Of a stretch of 64,000 bases of DNA, positions 8,579-17,893 are shown piece after piece. Below the pieces are notes generated by a model. That model was not told the origin of the DNA. It saw nothing but the letters and a program-made list of their open reading frames with translations, and searched no databases. How positions within the stretch are numbered: position 1 is the stretch's first letter; the number at the start of each line of letters is the position of its first letter. The position numbers and the translations under genes were made by a program. The DNA is from CAVPGP01 sp963718065 (GTDB lineage: Bacteria; Actinomycetota; Thermoleophilia; Gaiellales; Gaiellaceae), in the NCBI GenBank assembly GCA_963718065.1, contig CAVQYE010000004.1, forward strand, positions 1-64,000. Reading direction: 5' to 3'.

Positions 8579-10363
8579 CTGACTCGCCCTGACTGGCTCG
8601 ACGCTTCGGAGCTCCGGATCGGCCTCGGCTGCATGCGGCTGTCGACGGACGAGAGCCGCGACGAGGAGCTCGCGCTCGCCACGATCGCAGCCGCCGCCGA
8701 AGCGGGTGTGACCGTCTTCGACACGGCGCGCGCCTACGGCCGCGACGAGGGCGAGCTCGGTCACAACGAGAAGCTCCTGGCGCGTGGGCTGCGCCGCGCC
8801 GGGGCTGAAGGGCGCGCGCGGATCGTGACCAAGGGCGGCATGACTCGGGCCGGCGGCGGCTGGGTCCCCGACGGTCGCGCGAAGGCGATTCTCGCCGACT
8901 GCGAGGCGAGTCTCACCGCCCTGGACGGCCTGGCGATCGACCTCTACCTGGTCCATGCACCCGATCCGCGGACGCCGTGGCGGACCACCGTCCGCGCGCT
9001 GGCCCGGCTCGTCGACCGAGGTCTGGTGCGGCGCGTCGGGGTCGCGAACGTCAACCGCCCTCAGCTGGAGGAGGCGATCGAGCTGGCCCCCGTCACGGCC
9101 GTCCAGGTCGCGCTCAGCCCGTTCGACGATCACGCCCTGAGAGGAGGAATCGTCGAGCTGTGTGCCGAGAGGGGAATCGCCCTGATCGCGCACTCGCCGC
9201 TCGGCGGGCCGCGCCGCGCGGGCGGTCTCGCTCGCCGGCAGCCACTGGCCGAGATCGCGGCGGCACGTGGCGTGACTCCGGCCGAGGTTGCGCTCGCCTG
9301 GCTGCTCGGCCTCTCGCCGGCGGTGGTCGCGATCCCGGGCGCGCGGCGGCCGGAGACGGCGCGCTCCGCCGCGCGCGCGGCGGAGCTCCGGCTCGAGGCC
9401 GGCGACCGGGCGGCGCTCGCCGAGGCATTCGGCGGCGCTCGTCCTGATCGCGCGGAGCGTCCACAGCCGGCGGGCGACGGGGAGGTGGTGCTCGTGATGG
9501 GCATCCCGGGAGCCGGCAAGAGCCGCATCGCCGAGGAGTACGTCTCCCGTGGCTACCTCCGCCTGAACCGTGACGAGCGCGGCGGCTCGTTGCGCGAGCT
9601 CGCCGACGCGCTCGACCAGGAGCTGGCGGCGGGCGCTCGCCGGGTCGTCCTCGACAACACGTACCTGACTCGCGCGGCGCGGAGCTACGCGATCGACGCG
9701 GCTGCCCGTCACGGAGTCGCGGCTCGGTGCGTCTGGCTGGACACGCCGCTCGCCCAGGCGCAGTTCAACCTCGTCGAGCGGCTGCTCGACCGCTTCGACT
9801 CGCTACCGGGCCCGGCGAAGCTGCGCGTGCTGGCGCGGCGACGAGCCCGGCCTGCTGCTGCCGACCTCCCAGATGCGCGCGCTGCGCGAGCTCGAGCCGC
9901 CCGTCGACCGACGAAGGGCTGAGCGACGTCGAGCAGGTGCCCTTCACGCGCCTGCCGCCGGCACGCGACGGGCGCGCGGGCGTCTTCGTCGCGGCGGCTG
10001 CGCTTCGGCAGCCCGGCTGGGAGGAGAGCGCTCGGCGCAAGCCGAGCCGGCCGCGCCTCACCTCGTCTTCGACTGGCATCCCGACGGCGCCGTGGCGGCC
10101 CTTGCCGACGACGTGGCCCGTCTGTCCGGGCGAGGTCACGGGCCCGGTGGAGAGCGCGCTCTGCCCGCACCCCGCGCGGGCCGCCGAGCTGCTGGTGCCG
10201 GCCGCCGCTGCCGGGGCTGCCCCTTGCGTTCGCTCGGGCGCACGGCGTCGACCCGGCCCGCTCGATCCTGATCGGCACCGGCCCCGCGCACCGGACGCTC
10301 GCGACGACGCTCGGCGCGCGCTACGTCCCGGTTGGAGGCGACGAACGAGGAGCAAAACCCTAG
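8579..10363 (+). CDS. Aldo/keto reductase fused to P-loop kinase-like domain (3' end frameshifted)
   Basis: A multidomain protein. Roughly the first 270 residues form an aldo/keto reductase: LRIGLGCMRLS, VTVFDTARAYG with the catalytic Tyr, the Lys in IVTKGGM, LYLVHAPD and AIPGARRPE. It continues in the same frame, with no stop or start, into an ATP-binding domain with a Walker A motif (VMGIPGAGKS) and VVLDNTYLTRAARS, as in polynucleotide-kinase-like P-loop proteins. A third region with HLVFDWHPDGAVAAL and SILIGTG ends at TAG 10361-10363. The first ATG is at 8633, but the conserved AKR beta-strand (RIGLGC) starts before it and no ATG, GTG or TTG lies in frame upstream. A CTG at 8579 is the likeliest start. 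Frame breaks occur only after about 9840. Confidence 0.75.
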
Positions 10364-10632
10364 GGCTTCCCCGGGGGCGATCTGCCTGCATCGCGCCTAC
10401 GTTCGAGGTGCGTGTCCTCGCGGGGCGGCGTCCGTCGACCGGAAGCCGCCTTCGCGAGGGCACGTGACCTCGACGGAAGGGACACGATGAGGCGGGGTGA
10501 CGTACGCGATGACGTCTGTGGCGAGCCAAGCGCAACGCGCCTGCTCGTTCCACGCGTTCGTGGTCACGGACTAGGCGGGAAAAGAGGGGGGCGCGACAGC
10601 GGCGGGGGCGAGAGCCCCCGCCGCTCTGAGGG
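10364..10632. other. Convergent intergenic region
   Basis: This stretch lies between the 3' ends of the AKR-kinase fusion and the minus-strand GloVer gene. It contains the minus-strand terminator at 10598-10625 and nothing else I can support. Confidence 0.6.
10598..10625 (-). terminator. Terminator of the GloVer-repeat gene
   Basis: A perfect 12-base-pair stem (AGCGGCGGGGGC and its complement) with a GAGA tetraloop lies just beyond the stop of the minus-strand gene. On the minus strand it is followed by a pyrimidine run containing CTCTTTTC. Confidence 0.75.
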
Positions 10633-12129
10633 CTAGCGGCCCACGGTCAGCAAAGCCGAGACTGAGCCGCCGTTGTAGCTCGCCTTGATCGTCACCGTCC
10701 TCGTCCGTTTGACCTGCTTCGTCGAGGCGGCGAAGGCGGCGCTCGTGGCGCCGGCCGGGACGGTCACCGTCGCCGGGACGGAGACGACGGCGGAGTTGCT
10801 GCTCGAGAGCGCGACGATCGCGTTGCCCGACGGCGCGGGCCCGCTGAGCGTGACAGTCACGGTCGAAGTCTGCCCGCCGACGACGCTCGACGGCCTGAGT
10901 GCCAGCCCGGTCAGCGTCGGCAGCTGGGTCGGCGCCGCGTTGTCGACGCGGAACAGAACGCCGAGCCCGGACGCTCCGCCGACGACGGTTGAGCCGTACA
11001 GCCCACCGTCGGCACCCTGGACGAGTGCGGCAAGCGGCCTGAGGCCGTCGGGGCCGGTGAACGTGTGCAGGACGGAGACGGTGCCGGACGTGTCCAGCCG
11101 GTAGACGACCCCGTAGCGGGTCCCGGTGACCGGCTGGCCTCCGACCGGAGCCGTTCCGTAGAGGAAGCCGTCGCGGCCCTCGATCAGCCCGCTGACCGGC
11201 CTCCACCCGTCGCTCGCGTAGGCGTCGAAGCGGTGCACGACGGTGAAGTTGCCGGCGGCGTCCAGGCGGAAGATCTCGCCGCCGTAGCCCCCGAGCTCGG
11301 TCGTGCCGTAGAAGAAGCCGTCGCTCGCCTGGATGACCCCGCCCTTCGGCTCGGAGCCTTCGCCGGGAAAGAACGGCGAGAGCGCATGCAGGACAGCGAA
11401 GTTGCCGAGCACGTCGACCTTGTAGACGACGCCAGAGTTCCACGGTCCGCCCTCGTTGGTCGTGCCGTAGAAGAAGCCGTCGCGGGCCTGGAAGAGCGGT
11501 CCGGTCGGATTCTCCCCGTCGCTGATCACGAAGTCATGCAAGTGTCGGAAGTCGCCCGTGACCGGATCGAGGCGGTAGACGAAACCCGGCGAATGGCCAA
11601 GCTGCCCGACTCCGCCCGAGACCGTTCCGTAGAGAGCCCCGTCGGCGCCCTGGACGATCGGGTTCGGAAAGACCCCTGTGTCGTTGGCCGGGAAGACGTG
11701 CAGCACAGTCACGGCACCGGCCGCATCCATGCGGAAGATCGTCCCGTACCCCGGCTGGAGCGACGAGATCGCCGTCTGCCCGCCTCGGGTGGCGGTGCCG
11801 TAGAACGACCCGTCGCGGCCCTGGATCAGGCTGTTCGGAAGCGCGCCCTCGGGGCCGCGGAACACGTGCAGCGTCTTGACGTTGCCGCTTGCGTCCAGGC
11901 GGAATGCGGTGCCTATGCCGTACGGAGGCAGCACCGTGAAGTCGCCGCCGTGGGCCGCGACCCCGTAGAAGAAGCCGTCGGCGCCCTGGACGAGCGGTGC
12001 CGCAGGCGTCTCCCCCTCGGGGCCACCGAAGCTGTGGAGAACCGTGAACGAAGCTGCCGAGGCGACGCCCGGGAGGGCAAGGACGAGCATCGCTACGGGT
12101 AGTGCAAGAGCAAGCGCCTTTGTGCGCAT
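10633..12129 (-). CDS. Secreted GloVer-repeat (TIGR03803-type) beta-propeller-like protein
   Basis: A 498-residue exported protein with a signal peptide (LALALPVAMLVLALPGVASA). At least seven repeats of about 50-60 residues carry the pattern LVQGxDGxFYGTT followed by a glycine-rich turn and a FRLDxxGNxxxLHxF strand. This is the Gloeobacter/Verrucomicrobium tandem repeat. The last 95 residues form an Ig-like or BIG-type domain (TLTGLALRPSSVVGGQ, VSVPATVTVPAGATSAAF). The ATG at 12129 lies 8 bases after a perfect AGGAGG, whereas the GTG at 12138 overlaps that site, so the ATG is chosen. A conserved element sits 66 bases upstream of the ATG. A role in surface structure or binding is inference; no catalytic motif is seen. 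Confidence 0.85.
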   Translation of the reverse strand: MRTKALALALPVAMLVLALPGVASAASFTVLHSFGGPEGETPAAPLVQGADGFFYGVAAHGGDFTVLPPYGIGTAFRLDASGNVKTLHVFRGPEGALPNSLIQGRDGSFYGTATRGGQTAISSLQPGYGTIFRMDAAGAVTVLHVFPANDTGVFPNPIVQGADGALYGTVSGGVGQLGHSPGFVYRLDPVTGDFRHLHDFVISDGENPTGPLFQARDGFFYGTTNEGGPWNSGVVYKVDVLGNFAVLHALSPFFPGEGSEPKGGVIQASDGFFYGTTELGGYGGEIFRLDAAGNFTVVHRFDAYASDGWRPVSGLIEGRDGFLYGTAPVGGQPVTGTRYGVVYRLDTSGTVSVLHTFTGPDGLRPLAALVQGADGGLYGSTVVGGASGLGVLFRVDNAAPTQLPTLTGLALRPSSVVGGQTSTVTVTLSGPAPSGNAIVALSSSNSAVVSVPATVTVPAGATSAAFAASTKQVKRTRTVTIKASYNGGSVSALLTVGR

Positions 12130-12185
12130 TGCGACCACCTCCTGGCGACGAACCTACGGCGCGACCGGAAAGGTGCCCTCGGCGG

Positions 12186-12227
12186 ATGCGCCGATCCAAT
12201 TGCGGCGATCTACGGACGGCGGGCGAC
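12186..12227 (-). promoter_or_regulatory. Conserved upstream element, copy 1 (before GloVer gene)
   Basis: Read on the minus strand it carries CCGTAG, eight bases, then AATTGGATCGGC. The same layout occurs at 13211-13250 and 48831-48869, each time upstream of a secreted-protein gene. The AATTGG core ends 66 bases before the GloVer ATG. The element also contains the TAG stop codon of the small GntR-type gene. Confidence 0.6.
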
Positions 12228-12521
12228 CCAGGTCCCCGCGCCCTGCCTGGCGGCGAGGAGCGATTCCGCGCGTAGGAGGTTGTAAGCGGAGACCACCGTC
12301 GTGCGCCCGATCGAGAGGAGGCAGGCGAGCTCGCGCTGGGGCGGCAGCCTCGTGCCGACGGGAATCGCGCCGCTCGCGATCGCCGCCCGCAGCCCGGCGG
12401 CGAGATCTCGATACCGGGCGTCTGCAGAGGAGCCGTCGCCGGCGTGGATCAGCGCGACAAGCCATTCCTGCGCCGGCTCTGGAATGCACGTTGGCGGCGG
12501 AGATGTGGCGGGCGGGCTCAT
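12210..12521 (-). CDS. Stand-alone GntR/MocR-type winged-helix protein
   Basis: A protein of about 103 residues made of a single GntR-type winged helix-turn-helix. The pattern YRDLAAGLRAAIASGAI, GTRLPPQREL, SIGRTTVVSAYNLLRAE and a final RQGAGTWVARRP matches the N-terminal DNA-binding domain of MocR regulators. MocR proteins normally continue into a 350-residue aminotransferase-like domain, which is absent; the gene stops directly after the wing. It could be a functional mini-repressor or the remnant of a longer MocR. The ATG at 12521 is preferred over a TTG at 12560, though its ribosome-binding site is weak. It lies between two secreted-protein genes on the same strand, and its stop codon is embedded in the conserved upstream element of the next gene. 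Confidence 0.7.
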   Translation of the reverse strand: MSPPATSPPPTCIPEPAQEWLVALIHAGDGSSADARYRDLAAGLRAAIASGAIPVGTRLPPQRELACLLSIGRTTVVSAYNLLRAESLLAARQGAGTWVARRP

Positions 12522-12643
12522 GGCAACCGCACCCTCGCGGTCGCTCGGTCCGGGCGGCAATGAGACGTTGGTCCCACGGCGCGCAGTCGAGGAGGCCCAC
12601 CGGAGCGGGCCTCCTCGGGTCGGCCGCTCGCGTTGTCCGCGGG

Positions 12644-13030
12644 TCAGCCGACGACGGTTGTCGCCGTCGCGCTCGCGGTGTTTGCGCGGAGCGTCAGCGA
12701 GTAGGTTCCCTTCGGTGCCACGGCGGGCAGCGTGAACGCGACGCTGAAGGACCGCGAGGCGCTCGCCGGGAGGAAGAGTGGGTACGAAAGGCGCGCACGA
12801 ATGCCGTCCGGCCCCTGCAGCTCCTGCGTCACCCAGACGAACCGCGGTCTCGGGGTCCTGTTCGCGATCGTCTCAGAGATCGTGAACAGCGAGCCTGCGC
12901 TGACTTGGTCGGGCAGGGCGACCTGGACGAAGATCCCGTTGTCGGTGTTCTCTGCGGTGGTCGCGAGAGCTGCCGGCGCTCCCAGCGCCAGCGCCGCGAC
13001 GAGTGTCGACAGAGCGATGATCGAACGCAT
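12644..13030 (-). CDS. Small secreted protein, Ig-like fold
   Basis: A 128-residue protein with a clear signal peptide (ALSTLVAALALGAPAALA). The mature region of about 105 residues alternates beta-strand-like segments (FVQVALPDQVSAGSLFTI, SFSVAFTLPAVAPKGTYSL) and looks like a single Ig/BIG-type domain. I do not recognise a family. The start is well supported: AGGAGG lies 6 bases before the ATG. The conserved upstream element (copy 2) lies about 190 bases before the start. Confidence 0.75.
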   Translation of the reverse strand: MRSIIALSTLVAALALGAPAALATTAENTDNGIFVQVALPDQVSAGSLFTISETIANRTPRPRFVWVTQELQGPDGIRARLSYPLFLPASASRSFSVAFTLPAVAPKGTYSLTLRANTASATATTVVG

Positions 13031-13210
13031 CGTGAACCTCCTATGGGGAGCGAGATCGGTCTTTGGCGAACGCAGGCAACGCGCAGGCAGAGTGGGCGCG
13101 GCGAGTGGCCTGCCCTACAGTCGAAAGTCGCCGGGACGGCATCACCTCCAAGGAGCTCGTGGCGATGCCCGCGAGTGTCGGCACGGCCTCGGGAGACGGT
13201 CATCCGGCGA

Positions 13211-13250
13211 TGTGCCGATCCAATTGCGGTCAACTACCGACGGAGGTCGA
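13211..13250 (-). promoter_or_regulatory. Conserved upstream element, copy 2 (before small secreted protein)
   Basis: The minus-strand reading carries CGGTAG, eight bases, AATTGGATCGGC, matching copies 1 and 3 in spacing and core. The AATTGG core ends about 189 bases upstream of the ATG at 13030, farther than in the other two copies. Confidence 0.55.
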
Positions 13251-13289
13251 AGCCTCGCGCGGCCGACGCGCGCGTGCGGCCCTTGCCGT

Positions 13290-15968
13290 TTAGCGGCCGG
13301 CTTGCAGCTCGGCGAGCGCCTCGCCGGGAAGCGGGAACCAGCGGATCCGCTCGAACTCGGCGTCATCGGCGGGTCGTGCACCGGTTCGCGGCGGCGGTGC
13401 GGCCTCGACCGCTCGGATGATCCGCCGCGCCTCCTCGAGGTAGCGCGCGAGCGCGCTCTCGGGCTCGGTCGCGCGCGGGCCGTGGAACTCCAGCGTGCCC
13501 GGAGGCGAACGAGACGTCGTGCAGCGTCAACGGTGGCCGAGGGCGGCCGCTCTCGTGGTGCCAGAGACCGGTGAACGGATCGAAGCGGTAGAGCGGCAGC
13601 AGCTTCCAGCCCTCGTTCGCGAGCAGGTGGACCGCTTCGACGATGTAGTCGAAGACGGCCTCGCTCGTGAAGTAGTTGAAGCTGACCCGGACGAACGCGA
13701 GCTTCGCGCCCAGGTGGCCGAGCGACGGCCTCCGCGTCCATGCGATCCGACCAGACGCTCGTCGATCGGGTACATCCGATGCACGTACGGCCCGGCGCAG
13801 AAGCAGCCGCTGCGCGCCTGAATCCCGAACAGGTCGTTGAGGAGCGCGACGACGAAGTGCGAGTGCAGCAAGCCGCGTCCATGCCGCAGGCCGAGCGACA
13901 CGATCGCCAGCCGGTCGAGCTCCGGATTGCCGAGGATCTCGATCTGCGGGTTCGCGCCCCACGACGCGAGCGCACGACGGACGAAGTCGTCCTCGCGGCC
14001 GCTGGATCTCGTCGGTGCCGACCGCGTCCTTGAGCGCGAACACGAGCCCGGCGCGGATCGACTCGACGATCGCGGGCGTGCCTCCCTCCTCGCGGATCGA
14101 CGGCTCGGGGTGGTACGAGTGCCCGGTCGGGCTGACGAAGAGGATCGTCCCGCCGCCCGGCACCGACGGGACCCGGTTCCGGAAGAGCGAGCGCTTCGCG
14201 ACGAGCACGCCCGGTGTGCCGGGGCCGCCGACGAACTTGTGCGGAGAGAGGAACACCGCGTCCTTGTAGGCGAGGTGCCCGTCCGGGATCTCCGGCGACG
14301 GGTTCATGTCGATCGGGAGGTAGGGGCCGGCAGCTGCGTAGTCCCAGCACGAGAGCGCGCCGTGCCGGTGGAGCAGGATCGCGACCCGCTCGACGTCGGT
14401 GACGATCCCGGTCACGTTCGAGGCGGCGGAGAAGCTGCCGATCTTCAGCGGCCGGTTCGCGTACCGGTGCGAGCTCCTGCTCGAGATGCGCGAGGTCGAC
14501 GCGGCCGTCCGCGTCCTCGAGGATCGTGACGACGTCGGCGATCGACTCGCGCCACGGGAGCTCGTTCGAGTGGTGCTCGTACGGGCCGACGAACACGACG
14601 GGGCGCTCGTCGGCGGGAATCGCGTCGCGAGAGGTGGTAGTCGTCCTCGAGCTCGGCCGGGATCCGCAGGCCGAGGATCTGCACGAGCTTGTCGATCGCG
14701 CCGGTGGCGCCCGACCCGCAGAAGAGGACGACGTCGTCGTCGGAGCCGCCCGACCGCGCGATGGATCAAGCGGCGCGCATCCTCGCGCAGTCGCGTCGTC
14801 TGCAGGCCGGTCGCGGACGACTCGGTGTGCGTGTTCGCGTAGAGCGGCAGCACCTCGTCGCGAACGAAGTCCTCGATGAACGTCAGCGCCCGGCCGGAGG
14901 CGGTGTAGTCCGCGTAGACGGTCCGGCGCGCGCCGAACGGCCCCTCGAGCACCGTGTCGTCGCCGATCACGGAGGCGCGGATCTTCTCGATCAGCCGCTC
15001 GCGGCGCGTGATCCGCGGCCTCGTCGGGCGGCACCGGCCAGTCGGCGCCGATTGCGCGACGAGCGTCGGTCGCGTGCAGCGCGGCGATCAACGAGCGGTT
15101 GACGGCCTGCAGGAAGGCGAGCCCCGCAGGCGAGCCGTCGTCCAGAAGCCGCGTCGACGTCGTCGTGGTCGATCTCGAGCACCAGCGCGGGCTCGACGGC
15201 GGCGCAGGTCGCGGTCCGCGCGCCGCCGTCGATCAGCGAGAGCTCTCCGAGCATGCGGCCCGGGCCCGACCGTCGCCAGGCGAAGCCGGCGGTCGCCACG
15301 GTCGCGGGTGATCTCGATCGCGCCGCGCAAGACGACGAACGCGGAGTGGGCGGGGCTGCCCTCCGTGAAGAGGGTCGCACCGGGCTCGAGGTCCCACGTG
15401 CGCAGCGAGTCGGCGAGCCACTCGAGCTCCGGCCGCTCGAACTACCTGGAAGACGGGCAGCGTGCGAAGGAACGGCAGCGTCGTCGGCGACGGGCGGGCC
15501 AGGTGTCGCCTGCGGCTGGGCCGGGGCTGCAGCGGGCGAGGCCCCGTCGCCTGCCGCGCGGATCCGCTCGGCCAGGAGCAGCGAGAGCCGCCGGAGCACC
15601 GCGAAGGCGACCGGGTCGCCCGCGAGCCGCGAACTGGTCGAAGTCGGCGGACGTCGAGCGCGAAGCCCGTCCACAGGCTCGAGGGCATGCGCCGTCGCCG
15701 TGTGCACCGTCGGCCCGTTGAGCGCCAGCTCGCCGAGCGTGTCGCCCGGCCCCGCGCTCGTCAGTACCGGCTCGCCGACGCCGGACGCTCCCCGACCGGA
15801 GCAGAAGGAGCTGCTCGACGGGCGCACCCGCCCTGAACAGACGTCTCGCGCTCGCCCGCGGAGAACGGCCGCAGCAAGCTCGCCACGACCTCGGCCGTGC
15901 GCCTCGTCGAGGTCGCGGAAGAGCGTCGCTGCCGCGGACAGCCGCGAGTTGCCCAGCGTCCCCGTCAT
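13290..15968 (-). CDS. Twin cNMP-binding domains fused to class V aminotransferase (frameshifted)
   Basis: Read across frame breaks, this is one polypeptide of about 890 residues. The first 300 residues hold two cyclic-nucleotide-binding folds. Each has the phosphate-binding-cassette pattern GxLGELALxxxxxxxTA (around 15740 and 15240; GRMLGELSLIDGGARTATC in the second). The rest is a class V PLP aminotransferase of the cysteine-desulfurase superfamily: VYADYTASGRAL, VGPYEHHSNELPW, the PLP lysine in LSPHKFVGGPGTPG, and GCFCAGPYVHRMYP. The linker (FLQAVNRSLIAALHATDAR) reads through without a stop or good start, which favours a fusion over two genes. Frame breaks are dense. It is divergent from the amidotransferase operon. 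The sensor domain could gate the enzyme, by inference; substrate unknown. Confidence 0.7.
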
Positions 15969-16055
15969 GGCTCGATCGTAGGCGCTTCGCCGCCGCACCG
16001 CCAAGCCGTCGCTTGAACGCAGCGCAGCAGATCGAGAATCATCCGGCCGGCGTCG

Positions 16056-16975
16056 ATGTGCCGGGTCCTCGCCTACCTCGGGCGTCCGCTCTCGCTCGCG
16101 GACGTCCTCTACGAGACGGACAACTCGCTCGTCCGGCAGGCGCACGACCCGAAGATGACCGCGGTGATGAACCTCGCCGGCTTCGGCTTCGCGGCCTGGG
16201 ACGCAAGATCGTCCCGTCCGGCCGAGCCGTTCGTCTACCGCTCGACGACGCTTCCCGTCTACGACCGCAACCTTCGCGGCCTGGCGCGGAAGCTCGAACC
16301 GAGCTGCCTGCTGGCGCACGTGCGCGGGGTCGAGCTCTCCGACTCGGAGCTCGTGAGCGAGGGGAATCTCCATCCGTTCCGTCAGCAGGGCGCGAGCGTC
16401 ACGTTCGCGCACAACGGCCACCTGCGCGAGTTCGAACGGATGCGCTTCTCCCTCGTGCCGCACATCCGGCCGGACGTGCAGGAGCGGATCGAGGGGATGA
16501 TCGACTCGGCGTGGCTCTACGCAGTCCTCCTCTCGCAGCTCGGCGACCCGACGGCGTATGCCCGCGGCGGACGAGCTCGCGGAGGCGACGGTGAGGACAC
16601 TCGAGATCGTGCGCGACGTTCGTGCCCGCCATGGCATCCAGACGTCGTCGCCGACGAACCTCTTCCTTGCGACGGGAAATTCGGTCGTCGCCACGCGCTT
16701 CAGCTACGACTACGGCTGGTATCCGGACGCCGACTCGCTGCTCGAGGTCGACCTCCCGTTCGTCAGCCTCTGGTACACGCTCGGTGACCGGTATGCGTCG
16801 CGCGACGGCGAGTGGATGATGACCGGCGACGGCCACGCGCACTCGCTGCTGCTGGCCTCTGAGCCGCTCGACCGCCGATGCCTCGACCTGGCTCGAGGTA
16901 CCTGAGTACTCCCTCCTCGCCGCCTCGCTCGACGGTGGCGAGCTGAAGATGGAGCTTCGTGACCTCGACGTCTGA
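16056..16975 (+). CDS. Class II glutamine amidotransferase (EgtC/YafJ-like)
   Basis: An N-terminal-nucleophile glutaminase. The protein starts MCRVLAYLG, so Cys2 becomes the nucleophile after Met removal. Other family marks are LLAHVRGVE, TFAHNGHLREF and SPTNLFLATGNSVVATRFS. About 306 residues, a normal length for this family. The frame breaks near 16558 and 16862, with clear continuation. It starts the + strand operon, and its last 17 bases overlap the GTG of the cNMP-binding protein. The ammonia acceptor is not evident; the amidase and PEP-synthase-like genes downstream may belong to the same pathway. Confidence 0.8.
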
Positions 16976-17893
16976 CCAACTGCTCCGAGGGCTGCCGCTC
17001 TTCGCCGGGCTGGAGCTCGCGGAGCTGGCGGGCCTCGTTGGGTCGATCGATCTCGCCGCCGGCGAGGAGCTCTGGCGCCAGGGAGAGCCGGCCGACGCTC
17101 TGTACGTCGTCGAGACGGGGAGCCTCGCGGTGGCGGCTCGTCTGCCCGGCGAGCGCGACCACACGCTCGCGACTCTCGGTGCCCATGAGGTGCTGGGGGA
17201 GCTCGCGTTGCTCGACGGCGGTGTCCGCACGGCAAGCGTGCGCGCGCTCGAGCCGACGCGACTGCTCCGTCTCGCCCGGGCGGACTTTCGGGCGCTCGTC
17301 TCCCGCCGCGACGATTCGGCGCGGACGCTCCGCCGCAGGCTGACCGACCTCGCCTGCACTCGGCTCCGTGAGCGCCATCGCGCGCTTGCGGCGACGCTAT
17401 CGGGAGCGTTGGCGGCCAGCGACTGCGGTGCAGGGCGAGGCCGCCCAGCCTCCCGAAGCTGCGTATCTGCTCCGGCTGCCGTTCTTCCGCGACTACGACG
17501 CCGCGGACCTCGACGGCGCTGCTCGCCGGCGTCTCGGTCGAGCGAGTGGAGCGCGGCGCGTTGCTCGTCGCCGAGGGCGAGCCCGCGCGAGCGCTCTTCG
17601 TGACCTTGAACGGCGCCGTCGAGGAGGCGATCCGCCGCGACGGCTGCGCGATTCGCGTCGCGCTTGCCGGCCCGGGCCGCGGTTTCGGCTACGCGGGCTT
17701 GATCGCGGGCGGCGACGCGACGGCGGCCGCCGCCGCGCGCGAGCGGTCGGTCGTCCTCGTGGTCAGCCCTGCCGAGCTTGAAGCGCAGCTGGCGATCGAG
17801 AGCTTCGCGGCGGCCGTCGAGCGCGACGTCGTCGCCGCGCTCCGCCAGGCCGAGCGACCGCAGGCACGTCTGGCGGCCGGGCACGTGTCGTGA
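16959..17893 (+). CDS. Twin cyclic-nucleotide-binding-domain protein
   Basis: A protein of about 310 residues with two CRP-like cNMP-binding folds and no DNA-binding or catalytic domain. Domain 1 has LPLFAGLELAELAGLV, ALYVVETGSLAVAARL and LGELALLDGGVRTASV. Domain 2 starts at LPFFRDYDAADL and includes RGALLVAEGEPARALFV and GFGYAGLIAGGD. The layout resembles the N-terminal half of the aminotransferase fusion on the opposite strand, so the two may share an ancestor. Frame breaks lie near 17395 and 17518. The GTG start overlaps the amidotransferase end, and the TGA overlaps the amidase GTG. Domain 2 lacks an obvious binding-cassette Arg, so nucleotide binding there is doubtful. Confidence 0.75.

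Noticed and set aside
13290..17893. Ergothioneine pathway (class V PLP enzyme like EgtE beside an EgtC-like amidotransferase)
   Set aside because: No EgtB or EgtD is present, the PLP enzyme carries cNMP domains, and the operon partners (amidase, PEP-synthase-like, biotin carrier) do not fit.
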